A DNA stretch of 64,000 nucleotides, taken from Cereibacter_A sp052244495. GTDB lineage: Bacteria; Pseudomonadota; Alphaproteobacteria; Rhodobacterales; Rhodobacteraceae. Made by a program: the position numbers and the translations under genes. The notes below the pieces were generated by a model. That model had not been told where the DNA came from. It saw nothing but the letters and a program-made list of their open reading frames with translations, and searched no databases. Positions 35,144-44,364 of the stretch are shown here, piece after piece (position 1 is the first letter of the stretch; the number at the start of each line of letters is the position of its first letter). The stretch lies in assembly GCA_052244495.1 (NCBI GenBank), contig JBQPXH010000001.1. One strand, 5' to 3'.

Positions 35144-36067
35144 ATGGCGGGACGGTCCGGCAGGACGTTCCCCAGGGTTGCTGTGCTGATGGGTGGGGCC
35201 TCGTCCGAGCGCGAGGTTTCGCTGTCGTCGGGGCATTCGTGCAGCGCGGCCCTGCGGGACGCAGGCTACGAGGTGACGGAGGTCGATGCCGGCCCCGACC
35301 TCGCCCGCGTGCTCGCCGACCTGAAGCCCGATGCGGTGTTCAACGCGCTCCACGGCCGCTGGGGCGAAGACGGCTGCGTGCAGGGCCTGCTCGAATGGCT
35401 CCGCATCCCCTACACCCATTCCGGCGTGCTGGCTTCGGCGCTGGCCATGGACAAGGCCCGCGCGAAGGAGGTCTTCGCCGCAGCCGGGCTGCCCGTGACC
35501 CGGAGCGTGCTCGCCACCCCCGAGGAGGTGCGGGCGCGCCACCTCCTGCCGCCGCCCTATGTGGTCAAGCCCAATGCCGAGGGCTCCTCGGTGGGTGTCT
35601 ACATCGTGCACGAGGATGCCAATGGTCCGCCGCAGCTCGCGGCCGACATGCCGCAGAACCTGATGGTCGAGACCTATGTCCCCGGCCGCGAACTGACCGT
35701 CACCGTGATGGGCGACCGGGCGCTCGCGGTCACCGACATCGTGTCCGACGGCTGGTATGACTACGACGCCAAGTATCGTCCCGGTGGCTCGCGTCATTTC
35801 GTGCCCGCCGACCTGCCGGACGAGATCACCGACGCCTGCCTCGACATCGCGCTTCGTGCCCACCGGGCGCTCGGCTGCCGTGGCATCTCACGGTCGGACC
35901 TGCGCTGGGACGAGACGCGCGGCCTCGACGGGCTGGTCCTGCTCGAAACCAACACCCAGCCCGGCATGACGCCCACCTCGCTCTCGCCGGAGCAGGCGGC
36001 CCATTGCGGCCATTCCTTCCCCGAGTTCTGCGCCTGGTTGGTGGAGGACGCCTCATGCAGTCGCTGA
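35144..36067 (+). CDS. ddl: D-alanine--D-alanine ligase
   Basis: This 307-residue ATP-grasp enzyme makes the D-Ala-D-Ala dipeptide used by MurF. Motifs are VAVLMGGASSEREVSLSSG (about residues 8-26), HGRWGEDGCVQGLLE, the ATP-grasp core PYVVKPNAEGSSVGVYIV, and metal/phosphate ligands in LLETNTQPGMTPTSLSPEQA at the end. It ends 13 bp inside ftsQ, so the two genes overlap. Confidence 0.95.
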   Translation: MAGRSGRTFPRVAVLMGGASSEREVSLSSGHSCSAALRDAGYEVTEVDAGPDLARVLADLKPDAVFNALHGRWGEDGCVQGLLEWLRIPYTHSGVLASALAMDKARAKEVFAAAGLPVTRSVLATPEEVRARHLLPPPYVVKPNAEGSSVGVYIVHEDANGPPQLAADMPQNLMVETYVPGRELTVTVMGDRALAVTDIVSDGWYDYDAKYRPGGSRHFVPADLPDEITDACLDIALRAHRALGCRGISRSDLRWDETRGLDGLVLLETNTQPGMTPTSLSPEQAAHCGHSFPEFCAWLVEDASCSR

Positions 36068-36981
36068 GCTTTCCGCCACACCGTCGCGACCCGAGGGGCG
36101 CCCCGCCGCGCCGCCATCCCGGCCGGCGCGATCCGGCGCCCTCCCGCTGGGCCTATCGCGCGCAGCGGCTCTGGCTCACGCCGATGTTCCGGACTGCCCT
36201 GCGCACCGGACTTCCGATCCTGGCCGTCCTGCTCGTCATCGCTCTGGTCTTCGCCAGTTCCGACCGGCGTGCGGCCATCGCGGGTGCCTTCACCGGGCTC
36301 GTCGACAGCTTCCAGCAGCGCCCCGAATTCATGGTCACGCTGCTGTCGATCGACGGCGCATCGCCCGAGCTGTCCGACCGCATCCGTGCAACGCTGGCGC
36401 TGAAGCTGCCGCTCAGCTCGTTCGACATCGACCTGACCTCCGCCCGGGCCCGGATCGAGAGCATCGACGCCGTGGCTCAGGCCGAGGTGCGCGTGCGCTC
36501 GGGCGGGCTTCTCGAGGTGCGCGTGACCGAGCGCGAACCCGCAATCATCTGGCGGCGGGCGGCGACCCTCGTCCTGCTGGACGAGACCGGCCGCCGCGTC
36601 GACAACCTTGCCTTCCGGAGCGAGCGGGCGGATCTGGCCGTCATCGCGGGCGAGGGCGCCGAGCGCGCCGTGCCCGAGGCGCTCGAGATCCTCGCCGCCG
36701 CACATCCGATCCTGAAGCGGGTTCGTGGCCTCGTCCGGATGGGCGAGCGGCGCTGGGACATCGTGCTCGACCGCGGGCAGCGCATTCTGCTGCCCGTCGA
36801 GGAACCCGTGGCTGCCGTCGAGCGGATGATCGCTCTCGACGAGGCCGAGGACCTTCTGGACCGCGACGTGATTTCCGTCGACCTGCGCATCAAGGACCGT
36901 CCCGTGCTGAGGCTCGCCCCCTACGCACTGAACGAGGTCCGGCGTGCGCGGGGAATTGATACAAGTGGAAGCGACCTATGA
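36055..36981 (+). CDS. ftsQ: Cell division protein FtsQ
   Basis: This 308-residue bitopic inner-membrane protein has a basic, proline-rich cytoplasmic tail (1-55), one TM helix (about 52-70, GLPILAVLLVIALVFAS), a POTRA domain (about 92-165: MVTLLSIDGAS..., AEVRVRSGGLLEVRVTEREP) and a C-terminal FtsQ/DivIB beta domain. FtsQ recruits FtsL and FtsB to the septum. I chose the ATG at 36055 (MQSLSFPPHR); it lies inside the end of ddl. Its stop overlaps ftsA as ATGA. Confidence 0.9.
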   Translation: MQSLSFPPHRRDPRGAPPRRHPGRRDPAPSRWAYRAQRLWLTPMFRTALRTGLPILAVLLVIALVFASSDRRAAIAGAFTGLVDSFQQRPEFMVTLLSIDGASPELSDRIRATLALKLPLSSFDIDLTSARARIESIDAVAQAEVRVRSGGLLEVRVTEREPAIIWRRAATLVLLDETGRRVDNLAFRSERADLAVIAGEGAERAVPEALEILAAAHPILKRVRGLVRMGERRWDIVLDRGQRILLPVEEPVAAVERMIALDEAEDLLDRDVISVDLRIKDRPVLRLAPYALNEVRRARGIDTSGSDL

Positions 36982-38312
36982 CCGACCTCTATCAGTCCCA
37001 GCGTGCCATGCGGAACATGCGCCGAGCCGCGATGCAGCGGGGGGTGATCGCGATCCTCGACGTCGGCTCGTCGAAGATCACCTGCCTCATCCTGCGCTTC
37101 GACGGGCCGGACCGGCTGCGCGAGCATGACGGGGTCGGGCCGATGGCCGGTCAGTCCTCGTTCCGGGTGATCGGCGCCGCCACCACCCGCTCGCGCGGGG
37201 TGCATTTCGGCGAAATCTCGGTCATGAACGAGACCGAGCGCGCGATCCGCACCGCGGTGCAGGCGGCGCAGAAGATGGCGAACGTCCGTGTGGATCACGT
37301 CATCGCCTGCTTCGCCGGGGCCGATCCGCGCAGCTACGGTCTCGCGGGAGAGTGGGAGCTTCAGGACTCGGTCGTGACCGAGCAGGACGTGGCGCGCGTC
37401 ATGGCCGCTTGCGAGGTGCCGGATTTCGGGCCGCACCGCGAGGTGCTTCACGCCCAGCCCGTCAACTTCGCCCTCGACCACCGGACCGGCCTCGGTGATC
37501 CGCGCGGGCAGATCGGAAACCGGCTGGCGGTGGACATGCACCTGCTGACCGTCGAGTCGGACGCGATCCAGAACCTGCTCTACTGCATCAAGCGGTGCGA
37601 CCTGGAACTCGCGGGGATCGCCTCCTCGGCCTATGTCTCGGGCATCTCGAGCCTTGTCGAGGACGAGCAGGAACTTGGCGCCGCCTGCATCGACATGGGC
37701 GGAGGCGCGACCGGCCTCTCGATCTTCATCAAGAAGCACATGATCTTCGCCGACTCGGTCCGCATGGGCGGCGATCACGTGACCTCGGACATCTCCAAGG
37801 GCCTGCAGGTACCGCTGGCCACTGCCGAGAAGATCAAGACCCTGCATGGCGGTGTCGTGGCCACGGGAATGGACGACCGCGAGATGATCGACATCGGCGC
37901 GGATACGGGCGACTGGGACAAGGACCGCCGGACGGTCAGCCGGGCGGAACTGATCGGCATCATGCGTCCGCGCGTCGAGGAGATCCTTGAGGAAGCCCGC
38001 TCGCGCCTCGACGCGGCCGGCTTCGAGCATCTGCCGAGCCAGCAGATCGTCATCACCGGCGGCGGCAGCCAGATCCCCGGCCTCGACGGCCTCGCGGCCC
38101 GGATCCTCGGGCAGCGCGTGCGGCTCGGCCGTCCGCTCCGCGTGCAGGGCCTGCCGCAGCAGGTCTCGGGATCGGCCTTTTCCTCTGCCGTGGGTCTTTG
38201 CCTCTTCGCCGCCCATCCGCAGGACGAGTGGTGGGACTTCGACATCCCCGCGGAACGCTATCCCGCCCGCTCGCTCCGCAGAGCGATCAAATGGTTCAAG
38301 GACAACTGGTAA
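36978..38312 (+). CDS. ftsA: Cell division protein FtsA
   Basis: This 444-residue actin-fold ATPase tethers FtsZ to the membrane. Phosphate-1 motif IAILDVGSSKITCLIL is near residue 24, the inserted 1C domain and SHS2 region follow, and the phosphate-2/adenosine motifs appear as CIDMGGGATGLSIF near 236 and ITGGGSQIPGLDGL near 360. The C-terminal amphipathic membrane anchor is RSLRRAIKWFKDNW. It overlaps ftsQ by 4 bp and is followed by a 180-bp leader before ftsZ. Confidence 0.95.
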   Translation: MTDLYQSQRAMRNMRRAAMQRGVIAILDVGSSKITCLILRFDGPDRLREHDGVGPMAGQSSFRVIGAATTRSRGVHFGEISVMNETERAIRTAVQAAQKMANVRVDHVIACFAGADPRSYGLAGEWELQDSVVTEQDVARVMAACEVPDFGPHREVLHAQPVNFALDHRTGLGDPRGQIGNRLAVDMHLLTVESDAIQNLLYCIKRCDLELAGIASSAYVSGISSLVEDEQELGAACIDMGGGATGLSIFIKKHMIFADSVRMGGDHVTSDISKGLQVPLATAEKIKTLHGGVVATGMDDREMIDIGADTGDWDKDRRTVSRAELIGIMRPRVEEILEEARSRLDAAGFEHLPSQQIVITGGGSQIPGLDGLAARILGQRVRLGRPLRVQGLPQQVSGSAFSSAVGLCLFAAHPQDEWWDFDIPAERYPARSLRRAIKWFKDNW

Positions 38313-38492
38313 CCCCCAGATCCTGCGTGTTCAGCGAAATACCGCTTACGTGTTCCGGCGCCCTCCCACATTTTGTGGGTAATTTGGCTTTTTTTGATGA
38401 CGACTCCGGCGTCTGCCGGTAAGGTTCGATCTAATGCGGAGAAGGGCGCTGCTGAATGCGCCGAGGGACAACGACAAGCAGGCGGATTGGCA
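38313..38492 (+). promoter_or_regulatory. ftsZ leader/promoter region with two hairpins
   Basis: CCCACA-TTT-TGTGGG (38365-38379) is followed 9 bases later by a run of seven T (38389-38395), and a second hairpin CCGGC-GTCT-GCCGG lies at 38406-38419. The distance from stem to T-run is too long for a standard terminator. The A/T-rich tract may instead be part of a dedicated ftsZ promoter or a leader that sets FtsZ levels independently of ftsQA. No start site can be fixed by eye. Confidence 0.45.
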
Positions 38493-40142
38493 ATGGCACT
38501 CAACCTCATGATGAACAACGCACGTGAAGAGCTGAAGCCGCGCATCACCGTGTTCGGTGTGGGCGGTGCCGGCGGCAATGCCGTCAACAACATGATCGAG
38601 CAGCAGCTGGAGGGGGTCGAGTTCGTCGTGGCGAACACCGACGCGCAGGCCCTTCAGCAAAGCCGCGCGACCTCGAAGATCCAGATGGGCGTGAAGGTCA
38701 CCGAAGGCCTCGGCGCGGGCGCGCGTCCCTCTGTGGGCGCCGCCGCCGCCGAGGAGACCATCGAGGAGATCGTCGATCACCTCGCCGGCGCGCACATGTG
38801 CTTCATCACCGCCGGCATGGGCGGCGGCACCGGCACCGGCGCGGCGCCGATCATCGCGCAGGCCGCGCGCGAACTCGGCGTGCTGACCGTCGGCGTCGTC
38901 ACCAAGCCCTTCCAGTTCGAGGGTGCCAAGCGGATGCGTCAGGCCGAGGACGGCATCGACGCGCTGCAGAAGGTGGTGGACACCCTCATCATCATCCCGA
39001 ACCAGAACCTGTTCCGCCTCGCCAACGAGCGCACGACCTTCACCGAGGCCTTCGCCATGGCCGACGACGTGCTCTACCAGGGCGTCAAGGGCGTGACCGA
39101 CCTGATGGTGCGCCCGGGCCTCATCAACCTCGACTTCGCCGACGTGCGCGCGGTGATGGACGAGATGGGCAAGGCCATGATGGGCACGGGCGAGGCCATG
39201 GGCGAGGATCGTGCGCTTCAGGCGGCCGAGAAGGCCATCGCGAACCCGCTGCTCGACGAGATCAGCCTCAACGGCGCGAAGGGCGTGCTCATCAACATCA
39301 CCGGCGGCTACGACCTCACGCTGTTCGAACTCGACGAGGCCGCGAACGTCATCCGCGAGAAGGTGGACTCGGACGCCAACATCATCGTCGGCTCGACCCT
39401 CGACACGTCGATGGAGGGCATGATCCGCGTCTCCGTCGTGGCGACCGGCATCGATGCCACGAAGCCCGCTCTGGACATGCCGGTGCCGCGCCGCTCGATG
39501 GCCGCGCCGCTGCCGGCGAGCTTCTCGCATCCGGAACCGGCGCCGGCTCCGCAACCTGCTCCGCGCCGCGAGATGCCGCAGCCGGTCGCAGTCGCGCCCG
39601 CCGCTCCTCAGCCGGCCGCGCCGCAGCCTGCGCCCGAGCCGATGGCGAACCACTTCGACCCCTCCGCCAGCGACCAGTACGAGTCGGATCACTACGCTGA
39701 CGAGGACGAGCTGCCGCCGCCGGCTTACCGCCCGCAGCCGCAACCGCAGCCGCGCGCGGCCAGCGTTCACGATCAGGATGCCTCGGCCTTCGTGGCCCCG
39801 CGTCCGCGTGCCCCCGGCCAGCCGTCGCCCGAGGCGCTTGCGCGGCTTCAGGCCGCGGTGAACAAGAACCCGGCGCAGGGCCGTCCCGGCATGGCGGCCG
39901 GCCAGCAACGCCCTGCGGCGCCGGTCCAGCGTCCGGCGGCGGCCGCTTCGGCCGAAAAGCCGCGCTTCGGCATCGGCTCGCTCATCAACCGCATGGCCGG
40001 CCACGGCGAGCAGCAGCCTGAACCGCGCGCGCAGCCGTCGCGTCCGCAGCCGCCGGTGACCAGCTACGACGACGAGCCGGAGCTTTCGGCCGATCAGGAG
40101 CGGATCGAGATCCCTGCCTTCCTGCGTCGTCAGGCAAACTGA
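38493..40142 (+). CDS. ftsZ: Cell division GTPase FtsZ
   Basis: This 549-residue tubulin homologue forms the Z-ring. The GTPase core (about 15-320) has GVGGAGGNAVNNM, the tubulin signature GGGTGTGAAP near residue 110 and NLDFADVRAVM. A very long, proline/alanine/glutamine-rich linker (about 330-530) follows, then the conserved C-terminal peptide IEIPAFLRRQ, which binds FtsA and other partners. The linker of about 200 residues is far longer than the roughly 50 of E. coli but common in Alphaproteobacteria. The ATG at 38493 (MALNLMMNN) is preceded by an A/G-rich stretch. Followed by a strong terminator. Confidence 0.97.
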   Translation: MALNLMMNNAREELKPRITVFGVGGAGGNAVNNMIEQQLEGVEFVVANTDAQALQQSRATSKIQMGVKVTEGLGAGARPSVGAAAAEETIEEIVDHLAGAHMCFITAGMGGGTGTGAAPIIAQAARELGVLTVGVVTKPFQFEGAKRMRQAEDGIDALQKVVDTLIIIPNQNLFRLANERTTFTEAFAMADDVLYQGVKGVTDLMVRPGLINLDFADVRAVMDEMGKAMMGTGEAMGEDRALQAAEKAIANPLLDEISLNGAKGVLINITGGYDLTLFELDEAANVIREKVDSDANIIVGSTLDTSMEGMIRVSVVATGIDATKPALDMPVPRRSMAAPLPASFSHPEPAPAPQPAPRREMPQPVAVAPAAPQPAAPQPAPEPMANHFDPSASDQYESDHYADEDELPPPAYRPQPQPQPRAASVHDQDASAFVAPRPRAPGQPSPEALARLQAAVNKNPAQGRPGMAAGQQRPAAPVQRPAAAASAEKPRFGIGSLINRMAGHGEQQPEPRAQPSRPQPPVTSYDDEPELSADQERIEIPAFLRRQAN

Positions 40143-40164
40143 TCCGTTCACATCTTCCTTTTGA

Positions 40165-40191
40165 AAGGCCCGGCGAGTCCGGGCCTTTTTT
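40165..40191 (+). terminator. Rho-independent terminator of ftsZ
   Basis: AAGGCCCGG-CGAGT-CCGGGCCTT followed by TTTT: a perfect 9-bp stem whose T-run extends to 40191, 22 bp past the ftsZ stop. It separates the dcw cluster from lpxC. Confidence 0.93.
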
Positions 40192-40369
40192 CATTCTGCG
40201 TCAGCGGCTTGCGTCCGCTGTTATTGCAGGTGCCGGTTAAGAGGCGGCCGTGTTACATCCGGTCACAAAGAGTGAATTGAGAAGATCTGCGCGACATCTT
40301 AACTCACGATGGCAAGACGGGACGAGCCGTCGAAGTGAACCGGACCACAAGCCGGAAAGGAGACAGGCC

Positions 40370-41290
40370 GTGCAGTGCACTCTGAAATCCGCAGCGAAAT
40401 TCACCGGCGTCGGGCTCCATTCCGGCGAACCTGTGCGTATGATCGTCAAGCCGGCCTCGGCCGATTACGGCATCTGGTTCCGGCGCGTGGACGTCACCTC
40501 GGGTTACGCTCTGATCCCGGCGCGCTGGGATGCCGTCGTGCCCTCGCGCCTCTGCACCCTCGTCGCAAATCCGTCCGGCGTGACCGTCTCGACCATCGAG
40601 CATGTCATGGCGGCGCTCGCTGGATGTGGCATCCACAACGCGCTGATCGAGATCGACGGCCCCGAGGTTCCGATCCTCGACGGCTCGTCCGTTCCCTTCG
40701 TCGAGGCCTTCCTCGCGCGCGGCATCCGCGAGCAGGCGGAGCCCGTGCGCGCCATCCGCATCCTCGAGACGGTGGAAGTTCGCGACGGCGACGCGGTGGC
40801 ACGGCTGGAGCCCGCCGACGAGTTCGAGATCGACTTCTCGATCGACTTCGCCGAGACGGCCATCGGCCGGCAGGAAAAGTCGCTGAACATGGCCAACGGC
40901 GCCTTCGTGCGCGAGCTTTGCGACAGCCGCACCTTCTGCCGCCAGGCGGATGTGGATGCGATGCGGGCGAACGGTCTCGCGCTCGGCGGCACGTTCGAGA
41001 ACGCCGTCGTCTTCGAGGGCGACCGTATCCTCTCGCCCGGCGGTCTGCGCCATGCGGACGAGCCTGTGCGCCACAAGATGCTCGACGCTCTGGGCGACCT
41101 GTCGCTTGCGGGCGGGCCCATCATCGGCCGCTACACCGGCATCCGCGCCGGTCATGCGATGACCAACCGGCTGCTGCGGGCGCTTTTCGCCCGCCGCGAT
41201 GCCTTCCGCCTCGTGGATTGCGGGCTCATGGCAGGCTGCAAGCTGCCCGGCGTCGGCGTCCACCGGTCGGACATCCCTGCACTGCGCTGA
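40370..41290 (+). CDS. lpxC: UDP-3-O-acyl-GlcNAc deacetylase LpxC
   Basis: This 306-residue zinc amidase commits UDP-3-O-acyl-GlcNAc to lipid A synthesis. Motifs are TLKSAAKFTGVGLHSGEPV at the N-terminus, TVSTIEHVMAAL (zinc His near residue 78), DGSSVPFVEA, and the C-terminal zinc ligands HKMLDALGDL. The start is GTG at 40370, preceded by AAGGAG 9 bases upstream; longer readings back to 40250 have no family support. The region 40192-40369 is its leader. It lies directly after ftsZ, as in many Proteobacteria. Confidence 0.95.
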   Translation: MQCTLKSAAKFTGVGLHSGEPVRMIVKPASADYGIWFRRVDVTSGYALIPARWDAVVPSRLCTLVANPSGVTVSTIEHVMAALAGCGIHNALIEIDGPEVPILDGSSVPFVEAFLARGIREQAEPVRAIRILETVEVRDGDAVARLEPADEFEIDFSIDFAETAIGRQEKSLNMANGAFVRELCDSRTFCRQADVDAMRANGLALGGTFENAVVFEGDRILSPGGLRHADEPVRHKMLDALGDLSLAGGPIIGRYTGIRAGHAMTNRLLRALFARRDAFRLVDCGLMAGCKLPGVGVHRSDIPALR

Positions 41291-41300
41291 TCCTGGCGAC

Positions 41301-41335
41301 GGGGCGCAAAGGCGTTTTGCGCCCCGGATTTTTCT
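41301..41335 (+). terminator. Rho-independent terminator of lpxC
   Basis: GGGGCGCAAA-GGCGT-TTTGCGCCCC is followed by GGATTTTTCT, 10 bp past the stop. The 10-bp stem is perfect. Confidence 0.9.
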
Positions 41336-41405
41336 GTGCTAGGAACCGGGCAAACAGCTGCCGGCGCCATGGCCCGGCAGGGCAGAGGGCAGAGGTAAGC
41401 GGAAC

Positions 41406-42242
41406 ATGGTGAAGTCTGGCGCGCGGTTGCTCGGCACGGCCCTCTGTGTCGCGCTGGTGACCGGCTGTGGCGGTGGCAACCGGAAGGAGCCGCCGCTCGA
41501 GAATTTCACCGCCGAGCAGATCTACCAGCGCGGCGAATACGAGCTCGAGGCCCGCACCAAGCCCGACCGTGCCATCCGCTACTTCTCCGAGGTCGAGCGG
41601 CTTTATCCCTATACCGAATGGGCCAAGCGCGCGCTGATCATGCAGGCCTACAGCTATCACAAGGCCAAGGAATACGAAGAGGCGCGCGGCGCGGCGCAGC
41701 GGTTCCTCGACTTCTATCCGGGCGACGAGGATGCTGCCTATGCGCAGTATCTGCTCGCGCTGTCCTACTATGACCAGATCGACGAGGTGGGCCGCGACCA
41801 GGGCCTGACCTTCCAGGCCCTGCAGGCCCTGCGCGTGGTGATCGAGGAATATCCCGAAAGCGAATACGCGCAGTCGGCGGTGCTGAAGTTCGACCTCGCC
41901 TTCGACCATCTCGCCGCGAAGGAGATGGAGATCGGCCGCTTCTACCTCAAGCGCGGCCATTATCCCGCAGCGATCAACCGATTCCGCACCGTGGTCGAGG
42001 ATTTCCAGACCACGACGCACACGGCGGAAGCCCTGCACCGTCTGGTCGAAAGCTATCTCGCGCTCGGCCTGACGAACGAGGCGCAGACCGCAGGCGCGAT
42101 CCTCGGGCACAACTACCGTTCGAGCCCGTTCTACGAGGACAGCTACAGGCTGCTCACCGGACGCGGGCTTGCGATGGAAGCCAGGGGCGACAGCTGGCTC
42201 GCCAAGGTCTATCGCCAGATGATCCGCGGCGAGTGGCTCTGA
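41406..42242 (+). CDS. bamD: Outer-membrane protein assembly lipoprotein BamD
   Basis: This 278-residue lipoprotein has signal peptide 1-20 with lipobox LVTGC, so Cys21 is the acylation site. Tandem TPR-like repeats follow (about 38-235, including YEEARGAAQRFLDFYPGDED and YPAAINRFRTVVEDF), the plan of BamD/ComL. In the BAM complex it helps insert beta-barrel proteins into the outer membrane. It starts 71 bp after the lpxC terminator and ends 27 bp before recN, so bamD and recN probably form an operon. Confidence 0.92.
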   Translation: MVKSGARLLGTALCVALVTGCGGGNRKEPPLENFTAEQIYQRGEYELEARTKPDRAIRYFSEVERLYPYTEWAKRALIMQAYSYHKAKEYEEARGAAQRFLDFYPGDEDAAYAQYLLALSYYDQIDEVGRDQGLTFQALQALRVVIEEYPESEYAQSAVLKFDLAFDHLAAKEMEIGRFYLKRGHYPAAINRFRTVVEDFQTTTHTAEALHRLVESYLALGLTNEAQTAGAILGHNYRSSPFYEDSYRLLTGRGLAMEARGDSWLAKVYRQMIRGEWL

Positions 42243-42269
42243 CGCACTCGAACCTCACGGGGCAGGGCG

Positions 42270-43910
42270 ATGCTGCGCTCGCTTGACATCCGGGACATGC
42301 TCATCATCGACCGGTTGTCGCTGGCGTTTCAGCCCGGCCTCAACGTGCTGACCGGCGAGACCGGCGCGGGCAAGTCCATCCTCCTCGACTCGCTGGGCTT
42401 CGTGCTCGGCTGGCGTGGCCGGGCGGAACTCGTTCGCGCAGGGGCCGAGAAGGGCGAGGTGACGGCAGTCTTCGACCTGCCCCCCGGCCATGCGGCACGC
42501 GCCGTCCTCGACGAGGCCGGGATCGAGGCCGAGGACGAGCTGATCCTCCGCCGGGTGAACTTCGCTGACGGGCGCAAGACCGCATGGGTGAACGACCGCC
42601 GCGTGTCGGGCGAGGTGCTGCGCGGGCTGTCCGATACGCTGGTGGAACTGCACGGCCAGCACGATGACCGGGGTCTCCTGAATCCGCGCGGCCACCGGCA
42701 GATGCTGGACACCTTCGCCGACGTCGATCTTGCCGCCTGTCGCCGGGCGTGGCAGGCGCTGGGGGCGGCGCGGCGGAGGCTGCTCGATGCCGAGGAGGCG
42801 CTGGCCGCCGTCCGCGCCGAAGAGGACTTCCTGCGCCATTCGGTGGCCGAACTGGACAAGCTCGATCCGCAGCCGGGCGAGGAGGCGCTGCTCGACACCC
42901 GCCGCCGCGAGATGCAGGGCGCCGAGAAGATCCGGGACGACATCGTCCGCGCCCATCGCGCCCTCTCGGCCGAGGGGGCGGAGAGCCTGATGGTCGATGC
43001 GCTGCGCTGGCTCGAGACGGCCTCGGACCGCGCAGGCGACCGGCTCGAGGCGCCTCTGGCGGCTCTGTCGCGGGCGCTTGTCGAACTGGGCGAGGCGCAG
43101 GACGGCGTCGAGGCCTGCCTGTCCGAGCTTGATTTCGACCCCCGCGATCTCGAGGCGCTGGAGGAGCGGCTCTTCGCCATCCGCGCGCTGGCGCGGAAGC
43201 ATTCGGTGCTGCCGGACGAGCTCGGCACCTTCGCCGAAGAACTGCGCGTCCGGCTTGCGGCTCTCGATGGCGGCACGAAGCAGATCGACGGGCTGCGCCG
43301 GGCGGTCGCCGAGGCCGAAGCCGCCTGGGAGACCGAGGCCGCGGCCCTGTCGGCCGCGCGCCGCGAGGCCGCGGGACGGCTCGATGCCGCCATGGCGGCC
43401 GAACTGGCACCCCTGAAGATGGAGCGCGCCGTCTTCGAAACCCAGCTGGCCGCGGCCGATCCCGGTCCGGAGGGCCGGGACGCCGTGGCCTTCACCGTCG
43501 CCACCAATCCCGGTGCGCCCGCCGGTGCCCTGAACCGGATCGCCTCGGGGGGCGAGCTTTCGCGCTTCCTGCTCGCGCTGAAGGTCTGCCTGACCGGAGA
43601 TTCCCCTGGCCTCACGCTGATCTTCGACGAGATCGACCGCGGGGTAGGGGGGGCCACCGCCGATGCCGTGGGGCGCCGCCTCAAGGCGCTGGCGGACGGT
43701 GCGCAGGTGCTTGTGGTCACGCACTCGCCGCAGGTGGCGGCGCTCGGGGCGCATCACTGGCGGGTGGAGAAGCGGGTCGCGCATGGCATGACGACCTCGA
43801 CCGTGACGCCTCTGGGCGCCGGGGAGCGGGTGGAGGAGATTGCCCGCATGCTCGCCGGCGACACGATCACCGATGCCGCGCGCGAGGCCGCCCGGGTGCT
43901 TCTCACCTGA
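42270..43910 (+). CDS. recN: DNA repair ATPase RecN (SMC-like)
   Basis: This 546-residue protein has split ABC-type ATPase halves with a central coiled coil. Walker A LTGETGAGKSI lies near residues 28-38, the coiled coil at about 150-360 is rich in Ala, Leu and Glu, and the signature ASGGELSRFLLALK is near 430. Walker B LIFDEIDRGVGG is near 450, and VVTHSPQVAALG follows. RecN acts early in double-strand break repair. Intact and coupled to bamD by position. Confidence 0.95.
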   Translation: MLRSLDIRDMLIIDRLSLAFQPGLNVLTGETGAGKSILLDSLGFVLGWRGRAELVRAGAEKGEVTAVFDLPPGHAARAVLDEAGIEAEDELILRRVNFADGRKTAWVNDRRVSGEVLRGLSDTLVELHGQHDDRGLLNPRGHRQMLDTFADVDLAACRRAWQALGAARRRLLDAEEALAAVRAEEDFLRHSVAELDKLDPQPGEEALLDTRRREMQGAEKIRDDIVRAHRALSAEGAESLMVDALRWLETASDRAGDRLEAPLAALSRALVELGEAQDGVEACLSELDFDPRDLEALEERLFAIRALARKHSVLPDELGTFAEELRVRLAALDGGTKQIDGLRRAVAEAEAAWETEAAALSAARREAAGRLDAAMAAELAPLKMERAVFETQLAAADPGPEGRDAVAFTVATNPGAPAGALNRIASGGELSRFLLALKVCLTGDSPGLTLIFDEIDRGVGGATADAVGRRLKALADGAQVLVVTHSPQVAALGAHHWRVEKRVAHGMTTSTVTPLGAGERVEEIARMLAGDTITDAAREAARVLLT

Positions 43911-43971
43911 AGCCGCCGCCGGGATGATGCCGGACGGGCCGCGGTGGCGACGGACTCCGACGCCGCCCGCC

Positions 43972-44364
43972 TCAGCCTTCGATGACCGTGAAATGCAGCG
44001 TCACCGCCTCGCTGCCGGCCTTGCGCGCCAGAAGCACCGCGGTCAGCATCGCACCGATCCGGCCCGCATCGCGACCCTCGGCATCGACGAGCCCCGAGAG
44101 CACGAAGCGCTGATGGACGAGACTTGCGCCGGGCCCGAGCGGACGCAGGTCGGTCTTCCCGGTCACCAGCCTCGAGCGGGCGAAGGCCCCCGACAATTCG
44201 GCGCTCAGCGCGGCGAGGATCTCTTTCCGGCCCTCGCACCAGAGCCCGGTAAGCGTGAGCATCGTCGCGTCCGGCGCCATCAGCTCGGCCAGAGCCTCGG
44301 CATCGCGGGCGGCCCAGAGCGTGGCGAAGCGGCGGGCAAAGTCCTCGGGGCTCTGCGCGTTCAT
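43972..44364 (-). CDS. SnoaL/DUF4440-like small protein, unknown function
   Basis: This protein of about 130 residues is predicted to form the cone-shaped alpha+beta (NTF2-like) fold. It has an N-terminal helix pair (FARRFATLWAARDAEALAEL), then MAPDATMLTLTGLWCEGRKE, which resembles DUF4440/SgcJ-type proteins. The catalytic role is unknown. The ATG at 44364 overlaps the stop of the upstream flavoprotein gene (ATGA); an alternative ATG is at 44373. It is the last gene of the flavoprotein pair. Confidence 0.65.
   Translation of the reverse strand: MNAQSPEDFARRFATLWAARDAEALAELMAPDATMLTLTGLWCEGRKEILAALSAELSGAFARSRLVTGKTDLRPLGPGASLVHQRFVLSGLVDAEGRDAGRIGAMLTAVLLARKAGSEAVTLHFTVIEG

Noticed and set aside
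40250..40369. N-terminal extension of LpxC starting at 40250
   Set aside because: The family starts at the QCTLKSAAKFTG block, and a good Shine-Dalgarno precedes the GTG at 40370; the upstream codons have no similarity.
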